Assembly: GCA_017991935.1 (NCBI GenBank)
Contig: JAGOPP010000001.1
Location: 185,992 to 249,991, forward strand
Reading direction: 5' to 3'
Source: Oscillospiraceae bacterium
Lineage (GTDB): Bacteria > Bacillota > Clostridia > Oscillospirales > Ruminococcaceae
DNA: 64,000 bases
Numbering within the stretch: position 1 is the first letter of the stretch; each line of letters starts with the position of its first letter. Made by a program: the position numbers and the translations under genes. Shown in pieces: positions 1 to 7,648 of the stretch. Below the pieces are notes generated by a model. The model saw only the letters and a program-made list of their open reading frames with translations, made no database searches and was not told where the DNA came from.

Positions 1-1
1 G

Positions 2-325
2 GATGTGCGGGAGGCCGCCGAGGTGATCCGCGCCGCCGGAGGGGTCGCCGCCTTGGCGCACCCGGGCGCGTACGGCTCCCTCGGGCTTGCGGAGGAGCTC
101 GCGCGCGAAGGGAAGATTCAGGCGATCGAGCTTTCCCACCCGCGCAACACCGAGGAGGATAAAAAGGCAATCGCCCGCCTCGCCTTGGAGTATGGCCTCG
201 TACCCATCGGCGGCAGCGATTACCACGGATTTTACACCAGCCATCCGCATCCGCTGGGCACCTGCACCACGCCGGGCGAATCACTGGACGCCCTGCTCAA
301 AATCAGGGAGCAACTAAACAAGTAA
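2..325 (+). CDS. PHP-domain phosphoesterase, C-terminal part (5' truncated)
   Basis: The reading frame is open from the first bases of the window, so the true start lies upstream; about 107 residues are visible. The fragment has the C-terminal strands and metal-site motifs of the PHP superfamily: AALAHPGAYG near the beginning, a central AIELSHP segment, and GGSDYHG towards the end, where Asp and His usually bind metal. Stand-alone PHP proteins of this kind (YciV/TrpH-like) are phosphoesterases acting on nucleotide 3',5'-bisphosphates or short RNA. The family is clear but the substrate is inferred. A terminator hairpin follows directly, so this is the last gene of its transcript. Confidence 0.75.
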   Translation, partial: DVREAAEVIRAAGGVAALAHPGAYGSLGLAEELAREGKIQAIELSHPRNTEEDKKAIARLALEYGLVPIGGSDYHGFYTSHPHPLGTCTTPGESLDALLKIREQLNK

Positions 326-330
326 GTCTG

Positions 331-361
331 CATCCCGGGGCCTTTGTTCCGGGATGTTTTG
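331..361 (+). terminator. Rho-independent terminator after the PHP gene
   Basis: The arms CATCCCGG (331-338) and CCGGGATG (349-356) form an 8-bp stem followed by TTTTG. Confidence 0.7.
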
Positions 362-413
362 TTCTATTTTCAAACAGGCCCGAGACGGCGTTTTACAAGA
401 AGGAGGGACCGGC

Positions 414-962
414 ATGTACGGCAACGACGACAGCGATATGAAGATCGCGGGAAATTTGGCGCCGGAGGTCGATGAGAGCGAAGCCGCCGCCCGGCTCTAC
501 CATCACGAAAAAGAGAACGGCAACCTCGCGAAGGCGCAGGAGGCCGGCAGCGTGCTCGCCTCGGTTTTGCTCCGGACGGAGGGCTTTTCCTGCTTCCTGA
601 ATTGGGAGGAGGATTTCGCCGCCCGGAACCGCTGCATCCTGTTCGCGTTCGTCGCGGATCAGGCGATCGACACCTTTCTGCCCAACCACCTGACCCGCCA
701 GTTTGCCGAGAGCCGGTTCTACGGAGAGCTGCGCGACAATGCGCCGGGCCTCTATGAATCCATCTCCCGGTCGGCGGCGTATTCCATGTACCTGATCTGC
801 AAGCGCAGCGGGGACGGCCGCCGGATCGGCATCGGCAAGATCTACGCGAAGGTCCTGCGCCACCCGGAGGACGCCGCCTTGGAGCGGGAGGGCGAGCTGC
901 TCTACGAGAGCTTCTACAACATCTGCATTGAGCATCTGCGCCGCGTGGAATTTGCGGTTTGA
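414..962 (+). CDS. Unrecognised small helical protein (182 aa)
   Basis: I do not recognise this family. The ATG at 414 follows a good Shine-Dalgarno (AGGAGGG, about 401-407), which makes it a better start than the further-upstream ATG at 354. The product is rich in Ala, Glu, Arg and Leu and looks alpha-helical, with no signal peptide or membrane segment. A Cys-containing centre (FSCFLNWEEDF, NRCILFAFVADQAIDTF) is followed by a segment ending CIEHLRR. Codon use matches its neighbours, supporting a real gene. It sits alone between two terminators, so context gives no clue to its role. Confidence 0.6.
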   Translation: MYGNDDSDMKIAGNLAPEVDESEAAARLYHHEKENGNLAKAQEAGSVLASVLLRTEGFSCFLNWEEDFAARNRCILFAFVADQAIDTFLPNHLTRQFAESRFYGELRDNAPGLYESISRSAAYSMYLICKRSGDGRRIGIGKIYAKVLRHPEDAALEREGELLYESFYNICIEHLRRVEFAV

Positions 963-984
963 GCACGAAAAAGCAAACCCGCCG

Positions 985-1014
985 CGATAAAAAAGGGCCG
1001 CCCGGCTCTTTTTT
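985..1014. terminator. Rho-independent terminator, bidirectional in form
   Basis: AGGGCCG and CGGCTCT form a 7-bp stem with one G-U pair. The hairpin is flanked by an A-run on the left and a T-run on the right, so it could stop transcription in either direction. It closes the 182-aa gene. Confidence 0.7.
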
Positions 1015-1194
1015 CGTGTCTTTTATTTTAAGCTTTTATAAAAAGGAAAAACGGAAATTTGAGCACGGAGAAAAACGTCCCGCTTTTTTGGCGATTCCGC
1101 ACAAAAAGCGGAGCGATGCTTTATCGCGCGAAAATGTCAACAGCTATTTTCACAAAATAATTTGTTTTTCATGCTCAAAATTTTCGTTTATCTC

Positions 1195-1223
1195 TTTACA
1201 ACCCGAATCGCCAAAGGTATAAT
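1195..1223 (+). promoter_or_regulatory. Promoter of the eut operon
   Basis: TTTACA (1195-1200) and TATAAT (1218-1223) are separated by exactly 17 bp. This is a near-consensus housekeeping-sigma promoter about 70 bp before the eutS start, and the only strong promoter seen ahead of the 17-gene locus. Confidence 0.85.
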
Positions 1224-1293
1224 GTTAATATGTTATGGTGTGGGCGTAGACTGCCCTTTTGTCCATTTTTGCATGTCGACGGAGGAAAAAAAG

Positions 1294-1650
1294 ATGGCCA
1301 ATTTTGATGAGATGACGATCCCGCGCTCCATACAGGAGTATGTCCCCGGAAAGCAGGTCACGCTCGCTCACCGCATTTCGCGCCCGGACCGCATGATTTA
1401 CAAGAAGCTCGGTCTGACCGAGGAATTTACCGAGGCCATCGGGATCATCACCATCACTCCGGCCGAGAGCGCCATCATCGCCGCCGATATCTGCACGAAG
1501 GCCGCGCGGATCAAGCTCGGGTTTGTCGACCGGTTCTCCGGGGCCGTCGTCTTTGTCGGCGAGATCGGGGCCGTCGACGCCGCGCTGTCCGCCGTCCTCG
1601 AGCGCTTCTCGGAGATGCATTACGACACCGTAAAGCTCACGAGGACCTGA
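1294..1650 (+). CDS. eutS: EutS, BMC-domain shell protein
   Basis: EutS is a single-BMC-domain hexameric tile of the ethanolamine microcompartment shell. The 118-aa product keeps the EutS opening (SIQEYVPGKQVTLAHRI) and the permuted BMC core (GITITPAESAIIAADIC and the GFVDRFSGAVVFVGEIG segment). In known EutS the hexamer is bent, which is thought to help form shell edges. The start is the ATG at 1294, eight bases after GGAGG (1281-1285); an in-frame ATG at 1276 lacks spacing. It is the first gene of the operon, and eutP begins two bases after its stop. Confidence 0.93.
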   Translation: MANFDEMTIPRSIQEYVPGKQVTLAHRISRPDRMIYKKLGLTEEFTEAIGIITITPAESAIIAADICTKAARIKLGFVDRFSGAVVFVGEIGAVDAALSAVLERFSEMHYDTVKLTRT

Positions 1651-1652
1651 CG

Positions 1653-2120
1653 ATGGGCGAAAACACGGCCGACAACCCGCGCCGCATCATTCTGATGGGG
1701 CGCTCCGGCAGCGGAAAGACCACCCTCCTTCAGGCCATCCACAACGAGGCCCTCGATTACCGCAAGACGCAGGAAGTCATCGCCACCGCGGACTCGATCG
1801 ACACGCCCGGGGAATACATCGACCGGCCGTTCTTTTGGAGAGGCGCCGTCACCGCCGCCTGCGACGCGGATATCGTCTGTTTCTGCCAAGACTGCGTGGA
1901 CAGTCTCTGCCGCCTGCCGCAGATGTTCTCCCTGACGTTCGCCAAACCGGTCATCGGGATTGTCACAAAAGCGGACAGCCCGGACGGGGACATCGAGATG
2001 GCGAAAAATTATCTGAGAAACGCCGGCGCCAAACACCTCGTCGTGACGAGCGCCGTGACAAGACAGGGGATCGACGAATTGGTCAAACTGGTCAAAACCG
2101 TCGACCTGTGCGATTACTGA
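1653..2120 (+). CDS. eutP: EutP, P-loop protein of ethanolamine utilisation
   Basis: EutP/PduV proteins are small GTPase-like P-loop proteins of catabolic microcompartments; acetate-kinase activity has been reported for a Salmonella EutP. The 155-aa product shows a Walker A motif GRSGSGKT at residues 16-23, a DTPGEY switch-like motif near residue 50, and a TKADS motif in the position of NKxD. It follows eutS by 2 bp and is probably translated with it. The exact role here (GTPase, acetate kinase or shell-associated factor) cannot be told from sequence. Confidence 0.88.
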   Translation: MGENTADNPRRIILMGRSGSGKTTLLQAIHNEALDYRKTQEVIATADSIDTPGEYIDRPFFWRGAVTAACDADIVCFCQDCVDSLCRLPQMFSLTFAKPVIGIVTKADSPDGDIEMAKNYLRNAGAKHLVVTSAVTRQGIDELVKLVKTVDLCDY

Positions 2121-2187
2121 AATCCAAAAGCGTTTGCGCGGGCAATTTTATATAGGTAGAAAAGAGACACAGGAGGATTTTTGAATC

Positions 2188-3630
2188 ATGGGTAAAGATA
2201 AGATCATCAGCGTGGGCATCGATATTGGAACCTCAACCACACAGGTTATTTTCAGCCGATTTACGATTGAGAATACCTCCGGCGAATATATGGTTCCCCG
2301 TATCAGCATTACGGACAAGGAGATCGTCTATCAGAGCCCGATTTACACCACCCCGCTTCTTAACGAGAACACGATCGACGAAAAAGCCGTCCATCAGATC
2401 ATCGTCGACGAGTATCAGAAATCCGGATTTGTCCCGGACGACGTCCAGACCGGCGCCGTCATCATCACCGGAGAGACCGCAAGAAAAGAGAACGCGAGAG
2501 GCGTCCTGAATTTCATGTCCGGCATGGCCGGCGATTTCGTGGTGGCGACCGCGGGCAACGACCTCGAGGGCGTCATCGCGGGTAAGGGCGCCGGCACCGC
2601 CGCCGTCTCTCTCAAGGAGCACGTAATCACCGCCAACTGCGACATCGGCGGCGGCACCTCCAACCTCGCCGTATTCAAAGAGAACCACGCCGTGACCACC
2701 GGCTGCTTCGACATCGGCGGGCGTCTGATCAAACTAGACAACAACAACGTCGTGACCTACATTTCCAACCGTCTCGGCAAGCTCTGCCAAAAACACCACA
2801 TCGACCTTCAGGTTGGAAAAAAGATCGATTACAAAGAATGTTACAAAGCTTGCGTGCTGATGGCCCAAGTGCTGGCCACCACGCTCGGCTTTGCCAAATA
2901 TGACGAGGACGACCTCAACATCATGGTCACCGACCACCCGCTGGCGGCCAACGAGAAGATCGATTTCGTGACCTTCTCCGGCGGCGTCGGCAACCTGATT
3001 TACCATGAACCCACCGTGAAGGGGGACTTCGCCTACGGCGATATCGGCATCATCCTTGCGAAGGCGATCACCGAAGTCTTTGTCCCGTTTAAGGATAGAA
3101 TCCGCGAGCCCGCGGAGACGATCCGCGCCACCGTCATCGGCGCCGGCATGTACTCCACCGAGCTCTCCGGCTCCACCATCGCTTACAGCCCGGAGGTCAA
3201 GTTCCCGCTCAAGACCATCCCGATCATCAAGCTCGCCGAATCGGATGAGCAGCTCTCCCCGGAGGCGTTCGCGAAGCGGCTGATCCCGATGGTCGAGTGG
3301 TACAGCGACCCGGACGAGGGGCAGCAGCTCTGCGCGCTCGCCCTCGCGGGCGCGAACTGTCCCCTATTTAAAGAGGTCGAGCGCTACGCCGACCTGATCA
3401 TCGCGGGCATGAAGCCGATCATCGAGAGCAAGCAGCCGCTGATCGTGATCCTGCGCGAGGACATGGCCAAATGCCTCGGCCAGAATCTGATGGTCAAGCT
3501 CGGCAGCAAAAAAGACCTCATCTGCGTCGACAGCGTCGACGTCAATCAAGGGGACTATATCGACATCGGCGCCCCGCTGATGCGCGGCAGGATCCTGCCG
3601 GTCGTCGTCAAGACGCTGGTCTTCAACTGA
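2188..3630 (+). CDS. eutA: EutA, ethanolamine ammonia-lyase reactivase
   Basis: EutA uses ATP to release damaged cobalamin from ethanolamine ammonia-lyase so that fresh adenosylcobalamin can enter. The 480-aa protein has the actin/Hsp70-type phosphate loops of this family: VGIDIGTSTTQ at residues 9-19 and DIGGGTSNLAVF from residue 152. Length fits the family. The ATG at 2188 follows AGGAGG (2171-2176). It lies directly upstream of its client genes eutBC, separated by a structured 203-bp spacer. Confidence 0.95.
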   Translation: MGKDKIISVGIDIGTSTTQVIFSRFTIENTSGEYMVPRISITDKEIVYQSPIYTTPLLNENTIDEKAVHQIIVDEYQKSGFVPDDVQTGAVIITGETARKENARGVLNFMSGMAGDFVVATAGNDLEGVIAGKGAGTAAVSLKEHVITANCDIGGGTSNLAVFKENHAVTTGCFDIGGRLIKLDNNNVVTYISNRLGKLCQKHHIDLQVGKKIDYKECYKACVLMAQVLATTLGFAKYDEDDLNIMVTDHPLAANEKIDFVTFSGGVGNLIYHEPTVKGDFAYGDIGIILAKAITEVFVPFKDRIREPAETIRATVIGAGMYSTELSGSTIAYSPEVKFPLKTIPIIKLAESDEQLSPEAFAKRLIPMVEWYSDPDEGQQLCALALAGANCPLFKEVERYADLIIAGMKPIIESKQPLIVILREDMAKCLGQNLMVKLGSKKDLICVDSVDVNQGDYIDIGAPLMRGRILPVVVKTLVFN

Positions 3631-3641
3631 GAATTCCGCGG

Positions 3642-3707
3642 CCGGGAAGGAAAGCCCCGCTCGGCGGGGCGAGGAAGGCCAAGCGTCTTTTAGGCGCGCC
3701 TTCCCGG
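3642..3707 (+). promoter_or_regulatory. Structured intercistronic RNA between eutA and eutB
   Basis: An outer stem CCGGGAAGG (3642-3650) with CCTTCCCGG (3699-3707) encloses a perfect 7-bp hairpin GCCCCGC-TCG-GCGGGGC (3654-3670) and a second smaller stem near 3683-3697, giving a branched fold. There is no clean U-tract after it, so a processing or mRNA-stability element is as likely as an attenuator. The same spacer holds AAAGACG (3730-3736) complementary to CGTCTTT (3777-3783). It also holds a Shine-Dalgarno-like GGAAGGAGG with no start codon after it. Confidence 0.55.
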
Positions 3708-3833
3708 TACATATTTTAAAAAAGAATAAAAAGACGTAAAGTCGTTACCAAATAAGGTTGCAGGAAGGAGGAAAACCGTCTTTCTAAATCCGGGGAAATT
3801 CGGCATTTAAATTCAACAAAGGAGTGAACACTT

Positions 3834-5201
3834 TTGATCCTGAAAAGCAAATTGTTCGGAAAAGTCTATGAGTTCAAAGATGTCAAAGATGTTCTCGGGA
3901 AAGCGAACGAACTGAAGTCCGGCGACCAGCTTGCTGGCGTCGCGGCCGAAACCGTTCAGGAGCGTATTGCTGCTAAGGCCTGCCTTGCCAACCTGACCGT
4001 CAAGGACATTTATGAGAACCCTGTTGCTCCGTATGAAGAAGACGAGGTAACCCGCTGCATCCAGGACGGCATCAACTTCCAAGCGTATGAGAGATGCAAA
4101 AACTGGACGATTGCGCAGCTTCGTGAGTTCATTCTGGACGACCACACCACCACGGCCATGATCCGCGACATCTCCAATGGTCTTTCCGCAGAGGTTGCCT
4201 CCGCTGTCACCAAACTGATGTCCTCCATCGACCTCATGATCGGCGCCCAGAAAATGCCGGTTTACAAGACCTGCGTCACCACCTGCGGCTATCCGGATCG
4301 CCTTTCCTTCCGCCTGCAGCCGAACCACACCACCGACGACCTCGACGCCATGAGAATCACCTACATGGAAGGTTTCTCCTACTGCGTCGGCGACGCGCTG
4401 TTCGGCATGAACCCGGTTGACGATACCGTTGGCAGCGTCGATCGCGTTCTGAGAGACTATTGGGATTTCGCCCGCAAATGGGAGATTCCGACCCAGGTTT
4501 GCTGCCTTGCCCACGTCACCACCCAGATGGAGTGCATCAAGAACGGCGCTCCGGCCGATATGATCTTCCAGTCCATTGCCGGATCTCAGATCGCCAACGA
4601 CGCCTTCGGTGTCAACATTGCCATGCTGGATGAGGCTCAGGACCTGATGGTTCATCATGGCACCGGCCACGGCGAGGACGTCCTGTACTTTGAAACCGGC
4701 GAGGGCGCCGAGCTCTCCGCCGACGGCCATTGGGACGCTGACCAGCTGACCATGGAGGCCCGCTGCTATGGACTTGCCAAGAGATATCACCCGTATCTGG
4801 TCGACTCCGTTGTCGGCTTCATCGGACCGGAATACCTCTACGACGGCAAGCAGGTCGCCCGTGCCGGTATGGAAGACCACTTCATGGGCAAACTGCTGGG
4901 TATCTCCATGGGGTGCGACGCCTGCTACACCAACCACATGAAATGCGACCAGAACGACAACGAGAACCTTGAGATTCTGCTCGCTGCGTCCGGATGCAAC
5001 TTCTTCATGGGCGTTCCGTGCGCAGACGACTGCATGCTGATGTATCAGTCCACTGGTTTCCACGATGACCATGCGACTCGTCAGGCCGTTCACAAAAAAC
5101 CGCTCCCGGAATTCGAGAAATGGTGCCAGAAGATGGGCTTCCTTGAAGAAGACGGACTTACCCTTGGCCCGAACGCCGGCGATGCTTCCGTATTTCTTTG
5201 A
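3834..5201 (+). CDS. eutB: EutB, ethanolamine ammonia-lyase large subunit
   Basis: EutB is the catalytic TIM-barrel subunit of adenosylcobalamin-dependent ethanolamine ammonia-lyase, which converts ethanolamine to acetaldehyde and ammonia. The 455-aa product matches the family along its length, including the start (LKSKLFGKVYEFKDVKDVL) and a Cys-rich C-terminal part (GCDACYTNHMKCDQNDNENLE). It starts at TTG 3834, nine bases after AAAGGAG. Codon use (many T-ending codons such as GCT and GTT) differs from housekeeping genes here and suggests high expression. It works with EutC just downstream. Confidence 0.96.
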   Translation: MILKSKLFGKVYEFKDVKDVLGKANELKSGDQLAGVAAETVQERIAAKACLANLTVKDIYENPVAPYEEDEVTRCIQDGINFQAYERCKNWTIAQLREFILDDHTTTAMIRDISNGLSAEVASAVTKLMSSIDLMIGAQKMPVYKTCVTTCGYPDRLSFRLQPNHTTDDLDAMRITYMEGFSYCVGDALFGMNPVDDTVGSVDRVLRDYWDFARKWEIPTQVCCLAHVTTQMECIKNGAPADMIFQSIAGSQIANDAFGVNIAMLDEAQDLMVHHGTGHGEDVLYFETGEGAELSADGHWDADQLTMEARCYGLAKRYHPYLVDSVVGFIGPEYLYDGKQVARAGMEDHFMGKLLGISMGCDACYTNHMKCDQNDNENLEILLAASGCNFFMGVPCADDCMLMYQSTGFHDDHATRQAVHKKPLPEFEKWCQKMGFLEEDGLTLGPNAGDASVFL

Positions 5202-5203
5202 TT

Positions 5204-5228
5204 CTTGAGTTTCAAGTAGAGTTTCTAC
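5204..5228 (+). repeat. Twin mini-hairpins between eutB and eutC
   Basis: Two 5-bp hairpins with identical GTT loops abut each other and share G5216: CTTGA-GTT-TCAAG (5204-5216) and GTAGA-GTT-TCTAC (5216-5228). The eutC Shine-Dalgarno lies about 25 bases further on. Confidence 0.55.
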
Positions 5229-5267
5229 CGAGCGAATACTATTTTATGACGGGAGGATTAACCGATA

Positions 5268-6152
5268 ATGGTATCTGATGACAAACTAAAAGAGATTATT
5301 GCTCAGGTCGTCGGTGAGATGATGAAGGACGCCCCCGCAGCGAAGGCCAACAAGGCTTGCAAATCCTGCTGCTGCGAGAACGTCTCGGATGACAGTCTCG
5401 AGGACCTCACAGCATACAAATTGAACGAGTGGTATCAGGTTCCGAATGCTCACAACGAAGCTGAGTATCGCCGCCTGAAGATGCTGACCCCCGCTCGTCT
5501 GGGTGTTTGGCATTGTGGCGCTCGTGAGATGACCAACACCATGCTCCGTTTCCGTGCGGACCATGCCGCGGCCCAGGACGCCGTTTTCAACGAGTTCCCG
5601 GCCGAATTCCTTGAGCAGCGCGGAATCAAAGAGTTTGCGAGCCGCTGCGACTGCAAGGATACTTACCTGACCAGACCGGACCTTGGCAGACGCCTCAGCG
5701 AAGACGGCGCCAAAGCCCTCAAGGCCTTCGTCAGCAAAAAACCGCAGGTCGTCGTCTATGCGTCCGACGGTCTGTCCGGCACTGCGATCGAAGCCAACTA
5801 TGATATCGTGATCCCGGCTATCATGAACGGACTGAAAGCTTACGGCTATGACGCCTGCGAGCCTTTCTTCGTCAGATATGGCCGTGTCGGTGCTCAGGAT
5901 GAAGTTTCCGAAGTCACCGGATGCGATGTCTGCTGCGTTCTGATCGGTGAGAGACCTGGTCTGGCCACCGCCGAATCCATGTCTGCTTATCTCACTTGGC
6001 ATGGGACCATTGGTATGTCTGAATCCAAACGTACCGTCGTCTCCAACATCCACAACGCCGGAACCCCGGCCGCCGAAGCTGGCGCCCACGTCGCCGATAT
6101 TATCGACCAGATGTTTAAACAAAAAGCTTCCGGACTTGATCTGAAGCTGTAA
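5268..6152 (+). CDS. eutC: EutC, ethanolamine ammonia-lyase small subunit
   Basis: EutC pairs with EutB and completes the cobalamin-binding site of ethanolamine ammonia-lyase. The 294-aa sequence has family landmarks including LTPARLGVWHCGAREMT, a TYLTRPDLGRRL motif, VVYASDGLSGTAIEAN, and CCVLIGERPGLATAESMSAY. The N-terminus (DDKLKEIIAQVVGEMM, residues 4-19) is an amphipathic helix joined to the core by an Ala-rich, Cys-rich linker (CKSCCCE). This is how encapsulation peptides look, so the enzyme is probably targeted to the shell lumen by EutC. ATG 5268 follows GGGAGGA. Confidence 0.95.
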   Translation: MVSDDKLKEIIAQVVGEMMKDAPAAKANKACKSCCCENVSDDSLEDLTAYKLNEWYQVPNAHNEAEYRRLKMLTPARLGVWHCGAREMTNTMLRFRADHAAAQDAVFNEFPAEFLEQRGIKEFASRCDCKDTYLTRPDLGRRLSEDGAKALKAFVSKKPQVVVYASDGLSGTAIEANYDIVIPAIMNGLKAYGYDACEPFFVRYGRVGAQDEVSEVTGCDVCCVLIGERPGLATAESMSAYLTWHGTIGMSESKRTVVSNIHNAGTPAAEAGAHVADIIDQMFKQKASGLDLKL

Positions 6153-6176
6153 GTCGGTCGGCGGAATTACACTGCA

Positions 6177-6197
6177 TTTTTGTGCGATGCACAAAAA
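6177..6197 (+). repeat. Perfect 9-bp hairpin between eutC and eutL
   Basis: TTTTTGTGC (6177-6185), loop GAT, GCACAAAAA (6189-6197). It starts, rather than ends, with a U-run, so it is not a terminator for eutC in this direction. It may mark an RNA-processing or stability site. Confidence 0.45.
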
Positions 6198-6236
6198 GTT
6201 TCTACTACCTTATATCTATGAAGGAGGTACATTTTC

Positions 6237-6890
6237 GTGCTTTACGACGAATTAAGAACTACTGTACTGATGATCAAGGTTATCCCGAACGTTGCCCCGG
6301 ATCTCCAGAAACAATGGAATATGCCGGAAGGCCATCGTTCCGTCGGCTTCTTCTCCACGGACTGCGATGATGTCGGTTACACTTCCGTTGATGAGGCCAC
6401 CAAAAAGGCCGATGTCAAGGTTATCCTTGCCAAGTCCATGTATGCCGGCGCCGGCAACTCCACCCAGAAATATGCCGGTGAGTTCATTGGTATCCTCTCT
6501 GGCCCGAACCCCGCTGAAGTCAAAGCCGGCCTTGCCGCCGCTTTCGATCTGATCAACGGCGACGCGGTCTTCTATTCCGCCAACGACGACGACACCACCG
6601 CTTACTATGCTTACACCATTTCCCGCACCGGCTCCTATCTGTCTGAGTGCGGCGGCGTTCCGGAAGGCACCCCGCTCGCTTACCTGATTGCCCCGCCGAT
6701 GGAAGCCCAGTATGGCCTTGATGCTGCCCTCAAAGCTGCCGACGTCAGAATGTGCTGCTACTTCGAGCCGCCGTCTGAGACGAACTTCGGTGGTGGTTAT
6801 CTTACTGGTACTCAGTCTGCCTGCAAAGCTGCCTGCGATGCGTTCGCCGACGCGGTCATCTATTGCAACGCCAATCCTTTGAAATACTGA
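6237..6890 (+). CDS. eutL: EutL, tandem-BMC trimeric shell protein
   Basis: EutL forms pseudohexameric trimers with a gated central pore in the ethanolamine microcompartment shell. The 217-aa product has the two permuted BMC domains of the family, with landmarks GHRSVGFFSTDCDDVGYTSVDEATK, VILAKSMYAGAGNSTQKYAGE and PPSETNFGGGYLTGTQSAC. It uses a GTG start at 6237, eight bases after AAGGAGG (6221-6227). It belongs to the same transcript as eutBC, consistent with coordinated production of enzyme and shell. Confidence 0.94.
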   Translation: MLYDELRTTVLMIKVIPNVAPDLQKQWNMPEGHRSVGFFSTDCDDVGYTSVDEATKKADVKVILAKSMYAGAGNSTQKYAGEFIGILSGPNPAEVKAGLAAAFDLINGDAVFYSANDDDTTAYYAYTISRTGSYLSECGGVPEGTPLAYLIAPPMEAQYGLDAALKAADVRMCCYFEPPSETNFGGGYLTGTQSACKAACDAFADAVIYCNANPLKY

Positions 6891-6948
6891 TTGCCTCTTA
6901 TATCTGAGAGTATCAAACCTTACTAAAGATATCAGGAGGTGACGGATT

Positions 6949-7635
6949 ATGAGTATAGGCGCACTGGGAATGCTGGAGACCTATGGCCTGATCGCCGCGA
7001 TTGAGGGGCTGGATTCCGCCCTGAAAGCCGCGAACGTCACCTTAACCGGATTCAAATACGTAACGGGAGGGCTTGTAACCTTCTTTGTTACCGGTGATGT
7101 CGGCGCATGCAAAGCCGCCATCGCTGCCGGCGAAGCTGCCGCCAAAAAAGTCGGGAAGGTCATCTCTTCTCTGGTAATCCCGAGGCCTGCTGAGAGCACG
7201 ACTCAAATCTCGTCTCTCACCGAGAGGCCCGGCGGGAGGAAGCGCTCAACCGGGATTCACCGCCGCGATTTCCCCGCCAAACCTCGCACCAAGTCGGAAC
7301 CGGCCCCGAAGCCTGAACAACAATCCGTCCCGGAATCTGCTCCAGTGAGTGGGGCTATGCCTGAACCGGCCGTGGAGCAAGCTTCCGCTCCGGCTTTAAA
7401 ACCGGAAACGAAACCCGCCCCCGCCAATGATTCGGGGAACGCGCCCAAAACCAAAGCGGCCGCCCCGAAGCGCGCCGGATATACCGAGGAAGAGCTCAGG
7501 GAGATCAAGACAACCGATCTCCGCAGGCTGGCCCGCGGTATCCCGAATATCCCGCTCACGCGGATTGAAATCAGAGACTCCAAGAAGGAACCTTTGATCA
7601 AGGCCATTCTTGAGGCTCAAGAAAATAACAGGTAA
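6949..7635 (+). CDS. EutK-like BMC shell protein with C-terminal SAP/Rho-N-like tail
   Basis: Residues 1 to about 80 form a canonical EutM/PduA-type BMC domain (ALGMLETYGLIAAIEGLDSALKAANV, then TGGLVTFFVTGDVGACKAA). A disordered Pro/Ala/Lys-rich linker follows (about 85-177). Residues 178-228 form a compact basic helical domain with the pattern EELREIKTTDLRRLARG and ending KKEPLIKAILEAQ. That pattern resembles SAP/Rho-N nucleic-acid-binding domains. E. coli EutK has the same design (BMC domain plus a C-terminal helix-turn-helix that may bind nucleic acid), but the tail here looks like a different fold. The shell assignment is secure; nucleic-acid binding is inference. ATG 6949 follows AGGAGGTGA. 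Confidence 0.82.
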   Translation: MSIGALGMLETYGLIAAIEGLDSALKAANVTLTGFKYVTGGLVTFFVTGDVGACKAAIAAGEAAAKKVGKVISSLVIPRPAESTTQISSLTERPGGRKRSTGIHRRDFPAKPRTKSEPAPKPEQQSVPESAPVSGAMPEPAVEQASAPALKPETKPAPANDSGNAPKTKAAAPKRAGYTEEELREIKTTDLRRLARGIPNIPLTRIEIRDSKKEPLIKAILEAQENNR

Positions 7636-7648
7636 AGGAGCGTAGACT

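Larger units (their letters stand above)
963..1293. other. Non-coding region upstream of the eut operon
   Basis: This AT-rich stretch of 331 bp has no convincing gene. It contains the terminator near 985-1014, an imperfect inverted repeat (about 1049-1076 against 1164-1189), a small hairpin GCGAT-GCTTT-ATCGC near 1110, and the eut promoter at 1195-1223. The leader between the likely transcription start and eutS is only about 65 nt. It has one weak hairpin (GGGC/GCCC followed by TTTT, 1243-1261). Confidence 0.6.

Noticed and set aside
2158-2165. AGAAAAGA matching the EutV-type AGNAANGR motif before eutA
   Set aside because: It is a single short match, not in a hairpin loop and not near a terminator; chance is likely.
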